A stretch of DNA of 60,288 bases from Actinomycetota bacterium (GTDB taxonomy: Bacteria > Actinomycetota > Acidimicrobiia > IMCC26256 > VFJJ01). A program made the translations under genes and the position numbers. The notes under the pieces are model-generated. The model searched no databases. It had not been told where the DNA came from and was given only the letters and a program-made list of their open reading frames with translations. Every line of letters starts with the position of its first letter. The first letter of the stretch is position 1. Below are positions 19,309 through 26,827 of the stretch, piece after piece. The stretch covers positions 1 to 60,288 of the forward strand of contig VFJJ01000042.1 of the NCBI GenBank assembly GCA_009886115.1, read 5' to 3'.

Positions 19309-20534
19309 CCCTCGGACGCGAGTCGGTCGACCATGTGCTGACGGTGACCGGGCCCCCGGGTCTCCAGCGTGAGCCGCACCGAGACCTGGTCGAGCTCGAT
19401 CCGGGAGCCTTCCCGGTGGTGCTCGACCTCCAGGACGTTGAGGCCGAGCGTGCCCACGGCCTGGAGGAATCGGGCCAGCGATCCGGGGACGTCGTCAATC
19501 GTGGCCCGGAGCACCACGAAGCGTCCGGCTGCGGTGAGCCCGTGACGGATGACGCGCCCGAGCAGGATGGCGTCGACGTTGCCGCCCGAGAGCACCACGC
19601 ACACCGGACCCGATGGCGAGTCGATCCGGCCGTCGAGCACGGCGGCGAGCGCGGCGGCCCCGGCGGGCTCCACGACGGCCTTGGCCCGTTCGAGGAGGAG
19701 GAGCAGCGCCCGCGCGATCGAGTCCTCCGAGACCGTCACGATGTCGTCGAGGAACGCGTCGGCGTGCGCCAGCGTGAGCTCCGACACCCGTCCGACACGG
19801 ATGCCGTCAGCCATGGTGTCGACCGAGGCGAGTTGGACGGGTGTCCCCGCATTCAGGGCGGCGATCATCGAGCCCGCACCCTCGGCTTCCACGCCGATGA
19901 TCCGACAGCCCGGCCGGCGGGCTCGGAGCGCGGCGGCCATCCCGCCGGCCAGGCCGCCGCCACCGATGGCGACGACGAACGTGGCGTCGAGCGGCGTCTG
20001 CTCGTCGAGCTCGAGCCCGATCGTGCCCTGGCCGGCCATCACGGCCCGGTCGTCGAACGGTGGCACGAAGTGGGCGCCGCGCTCGGCGACGAGCTGGTGG
20101 GCGCCGTCGATCGCCTCGTCGAGGGAGGCACCGTGGAACACGACCTCGGCGCCGTAGCCCCGCGTGGCTTCGACCTTGGGCAGCGATGCACCCTCGGGCA
20201 TGAACACGGTGCACGGGGTCGAGCAGAGGCTCGCGGCGAGTGCCACGCCCTGGGCGTGATTCCCCGCGCTGGCGGCGACGACGCCGTTGGCAAGGAGCGC
20301 GGGCGGCAGCGACGCGAGGTGGTGGTAGGCCCCGCGGATCTTGAACGAACCGGTGCGCTGGAGGTGCTCGCACTTGAGGAGCGTGCGATGACCGAGGGTC
20401 CGTGACAGACCGGGTGATTCGTGGATCGGCGTGACCCGGGCGACACCGGCAATGGTCGTTCGCGCCTGTTCGATCTCGGCGATGCGGAGGAGCTGCGACG
20501 CCGGCGCGTCGGGGATGGGCGGGTGGTTGGCCAC
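19287..20534 (-). CDS. ilvA: Threonine ammonia-lyase with ACT domain
   Basis: Converts L-threonine to 2-oxobutanoate with PLP. The 415-residue protein has the cofactor lysine in RTGSFKIRGAY (K65), SAGNHAQGVALAA, and the phosphate-binding GGGGLAGGMAAA loop. The C-terminal ~80 residues form one ACT domain (LRATIDDVPGSLARFLQAVGTLGLNVLEVEHHR), the TdcB-like short form. GTG 20534 is chosen because the conserved region starts soon after; a codon 93 bases upstream overlaps the preceding gene. It lies ten bases after that phosphodiesterase gene on the same strand. Confidence 0.93.
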   Translation of the reverse strand: MANHPPIPDAPASQLLRIAEIEQARTTIAGVARVTPIHESPGLSRTLGHRTLLKCEHLQRTGSFKIRGAYHHLASLPPALLANGVVAASAGNHAQGVALAASLCSTPCTVFMPEGASLPKVEATRGYGAEVVFHGASLDEAIDGAHQLVAERGAHFVPPFDDRAVMAGQGTIGLELDEQTPLDATFVVAIGGGGLAGGMAAALRARRPGCRIIGVEAEGAGSMIAALNAGTPVQLASVDTMADGIRVGRVSELTLAHADAFLDDIVTVSEDSIARALLLLLERAKAVVEPAGAAALAAVLDGRIDSPSGPVCVVLSGGNVDAILLGRVIRHGLTAAGRFVVLRATIDDVPGSLARFLQAVGTLGLNVLEVEHHREGSRIELDQVSVRLTLETRGPGHRQHMVDRLASEGYAVVVE

Positions 20535-20544
20535 GGTGCGCCGT

Positions 20545-22113
20545 TCAGCCGACGGTCTCGGGCACGCCCAGGTACACGAACCCGTAGCCCTCGTCGCGGA
20601 ACTGCAACCCGGCGTCTCGCAGCGCATGGTCCCAGTCGCCGGTGACGTCGGGGTTCGACTGCTCCATCCCGTGATCGGACACGACGGCGAAGGCGGTGTC
20701 GTCGAAGGCTCCAGCCCCCTCGATGGCCTCGAGGATGGCGCCGATGCGGGCGTCGGTGTCGTGGATCGATGCCGCGGCGATCTCCGAGTACGGCCCGCCC
20801 TCGTGGAACGCGGCGTCGGTCAACGAGAAGTTCACGAAGCAAAAGCGAGGACGCGGTGGCGTGACGCCCCGGTACCCGTCGCCCTTCCAGAGCGCGACCG
20901 CCTGCTCGACGGCCAACCCGTCGACCATCGTCGACCAGGCGTAGTCCTTCGACGGTCGTGCGAACCGCTCGGTCGCGTGGGCGACGTCGGTGGCCCGGGC
21001 CGGGAACGGGATGCCCTCGCCGTCGCGCAGCCAGGCGAACGACGAGTACGTGGCGCCGACGTCGCAGGGCTCGTTCACGGCGAACGTGACCCCTCCCTCG
21101 CCCGTCCAGGTACGGCTGACGGCCTGGTAGAGCGTCTCGACACCCGGTGTGAGCCATTGCATGGCCGTGGGCCAGGTGGCCATGGAGTTCGTGACGACCT
21201 GCTGCTCTCGCGCCCGGTCCCACCAGGCGTTGTGGAGGATTCCGTGGGTGCCCGGGAAGGCGCCGGTGACGGCCGAGGTGTGGTTGGCCAGGGTGATCGT
21301 GGGGAGACACGACAGGGCACCGTGGCCGAACGTGGTGCCGATCGCAGCGAGTCGGGCGATGTTCGGCGCCTCGCCGCGGTCGATGAGGTCGTAGAGCACG
21401 TTGGCGTTGGTACCGTCGAGCAGGAAGACCACGGCGTGGCGGGGCCGGGCCGTGCCGGTGGTCGCGGCGCCGCCGGTGTCGATGATCGTGTCGAGCACCC
21501 GACCGTCCTGCGCTGCGAGGTAGCGGGGACGGTCGTCGTCGAGCGGTGCGACTCCGAGCAGCGCGGCCAACGTCGGGGCGAGGTCGACGATGCGCGCCGC
21601 CTCGGCGACGCGCCCGCGCTCTCGCACCCCGGCCCCGGCGACGATCAGCGGTCCCCGGGCCTGCACCACGCCGAGCGAACCGTGCTCGCCTTGGTGCCCG
21701 CCCCGTTCGGCCCAGTGATGCGCCGCCGTGTGCTGCACGCAGAGGTCGGGCGCGTTGGGAGACCGGAAGAGCTGCTCGACCTGCTCGTAGGCCTGCGGGT
21801 AGCTGTTGGCGCTGCGGTGCGGATGGGGTTCGGCCCGCTCGTCGGCCAGGGGTGCGAAGACCCCGGGGTCCTGGCGGGCGAGCGGGTTGCGGCCCGTCTC
21901 GGCCACCACGTGGCCACCGGGCTCGAAGACCACGGAGCCGTCGACGGCGTGGGCCTCGCACCGACCCTCGCGCTTCAGGAACACCATGTCGACGATGGGC
22001 TCGAGCGCCGGATCGACCAGGACGTCGAGCGCCCGCTGGAGGTCGTGGTGTTCGTGGTGTTCGTGGTGCTCGTCGCGCGACACGTTGACCAGGTTAGGGC
22101 CCGCCCGCCGCAT
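20545..22113 (-). CDS. Alkaline phosphatase/nucleotide pyrophosphatase superfamily enzyme with permuted motif order
   Basis: A 522-residue enzyme of the type I phosphodiesterase fold. From about residue 226 it reads as a normal NPP core: VVFLLDG (D233), the nucleophile region PTITLANHTSAVTG (T274), the LTDAAFHEGG pair (D433, H437) and VVSDHGM (D480, H481). It stops soon after. The part that normally follows, with a GxHG ligand and a DLAPTLAALLG segment, is instead found at residues 142-187 (GEHG, VDLAPTLAALLG). This looks like a circular permutation, or a second truncated domain in front. Near the N terminus HEHHEHHEHH is encoded by a 9-bp repeat. The start is uncertain: ATG 22113 or GTG 22083. 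Confidence 0.8.
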   Translation of the reverse strand: MRRAGPNLVNVSRDEHHEHHEHHDLQRALDVLVDPALEPIVDMVFLKREGRCEAHAVDGSVVFEPGGHVVAETGRNPLARQDPGVFAPLADERAEPHPHRSANSYPQAYEQVEQLFRSPNAPDLCVQHTAAHHWAERGGHQGEHGSLGVVQARGPLIVAGAGVRERGRVAEAARIVDLAPTLAALLGVAPLDDDRPRYLAAQDGRVLDTIIDTGGAATTGTARPRHAVVFLLDGTNANVLYDLIDRGEAPNIARLAAIGTTFGHGALSCLPTITLANHTSAVTGAFPGTHGILHNAWWDRAREQQVVTNSMATWPTAMQWLTPGVETLYQAVSRTWTGEGGVTFAVNEPCDVGATYSSFAWLRDGEGIPFPARATDVAHATERFARPSKDYAWSTMVDGLAVEQAVALWKGDGYRGVTPPRPRFCFVNFSLTDAAFHEGGPYSEIAAASIHDTDARIGAILEAIEGAGAFDDTAFAVVSDHGMEQSNPDVTGDWDHALRDAGLQFRDEGYGFVYLGVPETVG

Positions 22114-22236
22114 CCCGAGCGCCGGGGGGTGCAGTTTTCGTGACCTGACGTGGTTGGATCCACCCGTCGTCGGCTCCACGGCGGCTATCCCTCGGCTCTA
22201 CGTTGGCTCCGGTTCGGCGCCGGCGTCGGCTCCGGA

Positions 22237-22265
22237 TTGGCCTGGGAGCGCAGATCGGGTAGTGT
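22237..22265 (+). promoter_or_regulatory. Putative promoter for rplM-rpsI
   Basis: TTGGCC and TAGTGT are separated by exactly 17 bases in the 295-base region between the divergent phosphodiesterase gene and rplM. A start of transcription near 22272 would give a leader of about 135 bases. The rest of the region shows no gene; an 11-base CCGTCTCGAGC occurs twice, 60 bases apart, in the leader. Confidence 0.5.
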
Positions 22266-22408
22266 GACCGAGCCTGTTGCAGGGTCGTGCCGCGCGAACG
22301 AGTCGTTGATCGACCGTCCGTCTCGAGCGGCTCAGCGGCCCGGTACTCGCTTTTGTCATGTCGTACGTCACCGAGATCCGTCTCGAGCCAGAAACAAGGG
22401 GTTCCCGC

Positions 22409-22855
22409 GTGCGGACCTTCACGCCCAAGCCCGCCGACATCACCCGGCAGTGGCACGTTGTCGACGCCGACGGAGCCATCCTCGGCCGTCTGGCCAGTGA
22501 GATCTCCGGCGTGCTGCGCGGCAAGCACAAGCCGATCTACGCGCCGCACGTCGACACCGGCGACTTCGTGGTCGTCATCAACGCCGACAAGATCGTCGTG
22601 ACCGCCTCCAAGGACGAGAAGAAGGAGTACATCCGCCACACCGGGTATCCCGGTGGGATCAAGCGGGTGTCGTACCGCGACCAGATGAGCACGCACCCCG
22701 ACCGCATCATCAAGGCCGCCGTCAAGGGCATGCTCCCCAAGGGGCGCCTGGGCCGGCAGATCATCGCCAAGCTCAAGATCTACCCGGGCCCCACGCACCC
22801 CCACGCCGCACAGCAGCCCCGGTCGCTCGACCTGCCGACCGCCCGCCGGGCTTAG
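22409..22855 (+). CDS. rplM: 50S ribosomal protein L13
   Basis: An early-assembling large-subunit protein of 148 residues. It has [22 protein letters not shown], the [19 protein letters not shown] block and [31 protein letters not shown] 22409 gives the family N terminus ([10 protein letters not shown]); a codon 51 bases upstream would add an unconserved leader. AACAAGGGG precedes it. rpsI follows 23 bases later. Confidence 0.96.
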   Translation: MRTFTPKPADITRQWHVVDADGAILGRLASEISGVLRGKHKPIYAPHVDTGDFVVVINADKIVVTASKDEKKEYIRHTGYPGGIKRVSYRDQMSTHPDRIIKAAVKGMLPKGRLGRQIIAKLKIYPGPTHPHAAQQPRSLDLPTARRA

Positions 22856-22878
22856 CCCTTCTCGACTCGGAGCAACTC

Positions 22879-23271
22879 GTGTCCAAGCCTCTCATCCAGT
22901 CGACCGGGCGCCGCAAGGAAGCCGTCGCACGCGTTCGTCTGCGTCCCGGCACCGGCATCGTCACGTGCAACAAGCGCACGTTCGAGGAGTACTTCCCGAA
23001 CGAGACGTTCCGCATGGTGGCCACCGAGCCGCTGCGCCTCACCCAGCTGGCCGAGGTCTACGACATCGACGTCACCCTCGACGGCGGCGGTGTGAGCGGG
23101 CAGTCGGGCGCGTTGCGCCTGGGTATCGCCCGGGCCTTGGTGTCGCTCGACGAAGAGCTTCGTCCGGTGCTGAAGAAGGCCGGGCTCCTCACTCGTGACG
23201 CCCGCGAGAAGGAGCGCCGCAAGTACGGCCTCAAGAAGGCCCGTAAGGCGCCCCAGTACTCGAAGCGGTAG
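22879..23271 (+). CDS. rpsI: 30S ribosomal protein S9
   Basis: S9 reaches into the 30S P site with its C-terminal tail. The 130-residue protein has [19 protein letters not shown] at the start, [19 protein letters not shown] in the middle and the tail [20 protein letters not shown] ending in the conserved SKR. The start is GTG with CGGAG upstream. It forms the usual pair with rplM; glmM follows 35 bases later. Confidence 0.97.
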   Translation: MSKPLIQSTGRRKEAVARVRLRPGTGIVTCNKRTFEEYFPNETFRMVATEPLRLTQLAEVYDIDVTLDGGGVSGQSGALRLGIARALVSLDEELRPVLKKAGLLTRDAREKERRKYGLKKARKAPQYSKR

Positions 23272-23306
23272 GTCGTCATTTCGTCGATACCGGGCCGGGT
23301 CCGTTC

Positions 23307-24659
23307 GTGAGCGTCACCTTCGGGACCGACGGCGTACGCGGCATCGCCAACGACGAGCTGTCGGTCGAGCTGACGCTGGCGTTGGGCCGGGCGGGAGCGC
23401 GCGTCCTGGGAGCCGGACCGGGCTCGCCGTTCCTGGTGGGACGCGACACGCGCCGGTCGGGCCAGCTCCTCGAAGCGGCCCTCTCAGCCGGGCTCGCCGC
23501 CGAGGGGTGCAACGTCGAGAGCCTGGGCGTGGTGCCGACGCCGGCCATGGCCTACATGTCGCAGGATGCCGGCGCGCCGGCCGCCATGATCTCGGCCAGC
23601 CACAATCCCTTCGGCGACAACGGGATCAAGTTCTTCGCCGCAGGGGGCCGCAAGCTGGCCGACTCGGTTGAAGCCGAGCTCGAGTTGGCGCTGCACGAAT
23701 TCCTGCACACGCCGACGATCGCCGGTCCGACTGGCGCGGACGTGGGGACCGTCAGGCGTCGGCGGATGGGCGACGCCAACGAGCCCTACGTGTGGCACCT
23801 GGTGAGCACGCTCGAAGACCGGACGCTGATCGGTCTCAAGGTCGTCCTCGACTGCGCCAACGGCGCCGCCAGCACGGTCGCGCCCGAGGTGCTGCGAGCG
23901 CTCGGCGCCGACGTCACGGTCATCCACGCCCGACCCGACGGGGTGAACATCAACGACCACTGTGGCTCGACGTATCCCGCCGACCTGGCCGCGACCGTGG
24001 TGCGATTGGGCGCCGACGCCGGGCTGGCCTTCGATGGCGACGCCGACCGGGTGATGGCCGTGGATGCCTCGGGGACCGTCGTCGACGGTGACGAGATCCT
24101 CGTGGTGTGCGGGATCGACATGGCCGCACGTGGGCTGCTGCCGGGCAACCGTCTGGCTGCCACGGTCATGTCGAACCTGGGAATGCGCCGGGCGCTGGCC
24201 GACGCCGGCATCTCGATCGTCGAGACCAAGGTCGGCGACCGCTACGTGCTCGAGGCCATCGAGGAGCACGGCCTGGCCCTCGGGGGCGAGCAGTCGGGTC
24301 ACGTGATCTTCTCCCGGCACGCCACGACGGGCGACGGGATCCTCACGGGAATCCAGTTGCTCGACTGCGTTGTTCGCTCGGGGAGATCGTTGGCGGTTCT
24401 GGCGGCGACGATGACGCGCTATCCCCAGGTGTTGCTGAACGTGCGCGTGCGCGACCGTCTGGCGCTGGCCGAGGCCGGCGGGTTCTGGGACGCGGTGCTC
24501 TCGATCGAGGCCGAGTTGGGCGAGAGCGGCCGGGTGCTGGTGCGACCGTCAGGTACCGAGCCCGTCGTGCGGGTCATGGTGGAGGCCGCCTCCGAAGCCG
24601 CCGCCGGGCAGGCGGCCGCGCGGCTCGCCGACCGTCTCAAGGCCGACCTCGGCGAGTAG
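23307..24659 (+). CDS. glmM: Phosphoglucosamine mutase
   Basis: Converts glucosamine-6-phosphate to the 1-phosphate for UDP-GlcNAc. The 450-residue protein starts VTFGTDGVRGIAN, has the phosphoserine loop ISASHNPFGDNGIKFF (about residues 95-110), the metal loop DGDADRV and the C-terminal VRPSGTEPVVRVMVEA phosphate-binding site. It begins at GTG. The rpsI-glmM-glmS order is common in actinobacteria; here a toxin-antitoxin pair and a DUF808 gene separate glmM from glmS. Confidence 0.97.
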   Translation: MSVTFGTDGVRGIANDELSVELTLALGRAGARVLGAGPGSPFLVGRDTRRSGQLLEAALSAGLAAEGCNVESLGVVPTPAMAYMSQDAGAPAAMISASHNPFGDNGIKFFAAGGRKLADSVEAELELALHEFLHTPTIAGPTGADVGTVRRRRMGDANEPYVWHLVSTLEDRTLIGLKVVLDCANGAASTVAPEVLRALGADVTVIHARPDGVNINDHCGSTYPADLAATVVRLGADAGLAFDGDADRVMAVDASGTVVDGDEILVVCGIDMAARGLLPGNRLAATVMSNLGMRRALADAGISIVETKVGDRYVLEAIEEHGLALGGEQSGHVIFSRHATTGDGILTGIQLLDCVVRSGRSLAVLAATMTRYPQVLLNVRVRDRLALAEAGGFWDAVLSIEAELGESGRVLVRPSGTEPVVRVMVEAASEAAAGQAAARLADRLKADLGE

Positions 24660-24661
24660 CG

Positions 24662-24682
24662 CAGCCCGTCCCTCCCGGGCTG
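24662..24682 (+). terminator. Hairpin after glmM
   Basis: CAGCCCG pairs with CGGGCTG across seven bases, starting two bases after the glmM stop. There is no T tract. It would separate glmM from the toxin-antitoxin promoter that follows. Confidence 0.45.
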
Positions 24683-24730
24683 TGGGCTTGACGACGGGCT
24701 GGGTGTCGCCCTCCGGTCGCTTGTACTGGT

Positions 24731-24754
24731 CGCGTATACTGAATGTATGACGCG
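24731..24754 (+). promoter_or_regulatory. Promoter and operator of the antitoxin gene, leaderless
   Basis: TATACT at 24735-24740 is a near-consensus -10. Its expected transcription start falls on the ATG of the antitoxin (24747), so the mRNA probably has no leader. CGCGTATAC and GTATGACGCG form an imperfect inverted repeat across the -10 and the start codon, a likely site for repression by the antitoxin itself. No matching -35 was found at normal spacing. Confidence 0.5.
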
Positions 24755-25001
24755 AGTGCCGATCCCGACCCGCTTCAGCGACGAAGAACTGGCGGTGATC
24801 GACCGCCTGGTCGCCGAGGGCGTCGGCGAGAGCCGTTCCGACCTCATTCGACGGGCCGTCGATCACCTCGACCGCGCCGTCCGTCGGGCTCGGGTCGGGG
24901 AGGCGATCGCCGCGTCGTACCTCCTCTGTCCGCAGTCGGATCACGATGACGTCCAGGCCATGGCCAGCGCCATGGCGATGACCGAGGCCGAGCCGTGGTA
25001 G
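24747..25001 (+). CDS. Ribbon-helix-helix antitoxin
   Basis: An 84-residue protein with an RHH DNA-binding N terminus: PTRFSDEELAVIDRLVAEGVGESRSDLIRRAVDHL, where the short strand is followed by two helices around ESRSDLIRRA. The C-terminal ~35 residues are the likely toxin-binding part. It lies seven bases before a MazF-like gene, so the pair forms a type II toxin-antitoxin module. There is no ribosome binding site because the message appears leaderless. Confidence 0.85.
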   Translation: MTRVPIPTRFSDEELAVIDRLVAEGVGESRSDLIRRAVDHLDRAVRRARVGEAIAASYLLCPQSDHDDVQAMASAMAMTEAEPW

Positions 25002-25008
25002 CGCCCCG

Positions 25009-25335
25009 GTGGCAGCCGCAGTCGTGGTAGCGCAGGGCGAGCTCTGGCTCATGGAGCCCCCGAACGGCAAACGCCGACCCGTGCTCGTCGTATCGCGCGA
25101 CGAGGCGATCCCGGTGCTCAACAACGTCGTCGTCGCCCCGGTGACCAGCACGATCCGATCGATCCCGACATGCGTTCCGGTGGGTCCCGAGGAAGGCATC
25201 GAACACGACAGCGTCGCGACGTTCGACAACATCGCTGCGGTCCCCAAGTCGGTGCTGACGATCCGGCTCGGATCTCTCGGTGTGGTTGGTCGCCAGCGCC
25301 TGTGCGCGGCGCTCCGCGCGCTCGCCGACTGCTGA
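25009..25335 (+). CDS. MazF/PemK-family endoribonuclease toxin
   Basis: A 108-residue MazF-like protein: QGELWLMEPPNGKRRPVLVVSRDEAI, then NNVVVAPVTSTIRSIPTCV and SVATFDNIAAVPKSVLT, the usual order of strands with the conserved arginine of KRRPVLVVS and the TS pair. These toxins cut mRNA at short motifs. Start choice lies between GTG 25009 and GTG 25024, which would give a more typical N terminus (VAQGELW). The partner antitoxin is directly upstream. Confidence 0.85.
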   Translation: MAAAVVVAQGELWLMEPPNGKRRPVLVVSRDEAIPVLNNVVVAPVTSTIRSIPTCVPVGPEEGIEHDSVATFDNIAAVPKSVLTIRLGSLGVVGRQRLCAALRALADC

Positions 25336-25497
25336 GGCGCCTGAGGGCTCCCGGCGTGGCGTGTATGACGGGTCTGCTCGACTCGACGACATCTCAGCCG
25401 ATGGAGCGCAGCGATCGATCGCGCCGACCAGGTACAGCGGCTTCTGACCGGGGCCGGCCTGAAGGGTGGGAAGCTGCCGACCTGCGTGACCGCGCGA

Positions 25498-26457
25498 TCA
25501 CGAGGTCGGGGCGGGCTCGGCATCGTGCTTGCGATGCCGGAGGAGCGACACGACCGCGACGACGGCGAATCCGACGATGAGCCCCACCACCGCGGAGGCC
25601 GCGGTGTTGACCAGCCATGCCAGTACTCCGCCGATGCCGGCGAGATCGTGCACGGGCTCTTCCAGGGCGTGGACGAGGTCGTAGGGGCCATGCCAGCCGA
25701 GCTCGTCGGCGCCCACGATCAGGATGTGGCCCCCGACCCACACCATCGCAGCCGTGCCAACGGTGGAGAGCAGGGCAAGCACCGCCGGCATGCCGGTGAC
25801 CATCCCCCGGCCGATCCGCTGGGCCCGCGGCCGGCCCGACTCCACCATGCGGAGGCCGACGTCGTCCATCTTCACGATCAGCGCGACCACGCCGTAGACG
25901 ACGGCCGTGATCACGACGGCAACGACCAACAAGATGGCGGCTCGCGAGACGAAGCCTTCGTCGATCACCTCCTTCAGGGAGATCACCATGATCTCGCCCG
26001 ACAGGATGAAGTCGGTCCGGATGGCCCCGGCGATCGTCTTCTCCTCGTGGTCGACGTCGATCGCCACGGCCGGGAGGTCGTGCTCCTCCTCCTCGCCGTG
26101 GTGGGCGAAGCGGTGATGGATCTTCTCCGCGCCCTCGAAGCAGAGGTACGTACCACCGAGCATCAGGATGATCTCGACGAGCTTCGGCACGAACTCGCTG
26201 AGCACCAGCGCCGCCGGCAGGATGAACAGGATCTTGTTCCTGAGCGATCCGATGGCGATCCGCTTGATGATCGGCAGCTCGCGTTCCGCGGCGAGACCGT
26301 GCACGTACGCCGGGGTGACGGCGGTGTCGTCGACGACGACCCCGGCAGCCTTGGCGCTGGCTCGACCGGCGGCGGCCCCGACGTCGTCGATCGAGGCCGC
26401 AGCCAACTTCGCCAATGCCGCGACATCATCCAACAGCCCGACGAGACCACCAGCCAT
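25498..26457 (-). CDS. DUF808 family membrane protein
   Basis: A 319-residue protein matching the DUF808 (YedI-like) family: MAGGLVGLLDDVAALAKLAAASIDDVGAAA at the start, DDTAVTPAYVHGLAAERELPII, GGTYLCFEGAEKI and HHRF, followed by several hydrophobic segments. Members are inner-membrane proteins of unknown function. GGAGGA lies six bases before ATG 26457. It stands alone between two + strand genes, with 162 empty bases after its stop. Confidence 0.88.
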   Translation of the reverse strand: MAGGLVGLLDDVAALAKLAAASIDDVGAAAGRASAKAAGVVVDDTAVTPAYVHGLAAERELPIIKRIAIGSLRNKILFILPAALVLSEFVPKLVEIILMLGGTYLCFEGAEKIHHRFAHHGEEEEHDLPAVAIDVDHEEKTIAGAIRTDFILSGEIMVISLKEVIDEGFVSRAAILLVVAVVITAVVYGVVALIVKMDDVGLRMVESGRPRAQRIGRGMVTGMPAVLALLSTVGTAAMVWVGGHILIVGADELGWHGPYDLVHALEEPVHDLAGIGGVLAWLVNTAASAVVGLIVGFAVVAVVSLLRHRKHDAEPAPTS

Positions 26458-26827
26458 CCGTCCTCCTCGACACGGCAACGCGATCTGCAGGCTACCCACG
26501 AACGAGCGGGTACCTCGTCGTTGCGTCCTCGATTCGCTCGAGCGCGCACGGCGGCGCGATTCGGGCGCAGGTCACGGGTTCGAGCTCCGAACGATCGGGA
26601 CGCGGAGGCTGCTGCGGTCGAGGATGCGATGGCGGCGATGCCTGCTGCGTCGGCGTTCGCGAAGACCACGAGGTCGACGACGTCGTGCGACTGGACCTCG
26701 GAGCCATGGGGGCGGTCAGAGCCGTCCTCGTGAGGCCGTACGATGGGGCCCGCAAGACGGCGGCTCACTCGCGAGCGCGATGCGTCCCATTCGAGAGGTC
26801 GCCTCCGGCAGGAAGGTCTGAGTTCAC
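26458..26827 (+). other. Intergenic region before glmS
   Basis: This 370-base stretch lies between the divergent DUF808 gene and glmS. Open frames here are short, lack binding sites and resemble nothing known. No glmS-type ribozyme could be recognised. It must hold promoters for both neighbours, but I could not place a -10/-35 pair with confidence. A GGTTCGAGC that recalls a tRNA T loop does not fold into a tRNA. Confidence 0.4.

Noticed and set aside
24721-24740. TTGTAC as the -35 for the toxin-antitoxin promoter
   Set aside because: Only eight bases separate it from TATACT, far below the 16-18 needed.
26574-26600. T-loop-like GGTTCGAGC suggesting a tRNA
   Set aside because: No acceptor, D or anticodon stem can be built around it and the T stem itself is imperfect.
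26458-26827. glmS ribozyme upstream of glmS
   Set aside because: No recognisable ribozyme core was seen, and these elements are mainly known from Firmicutes.
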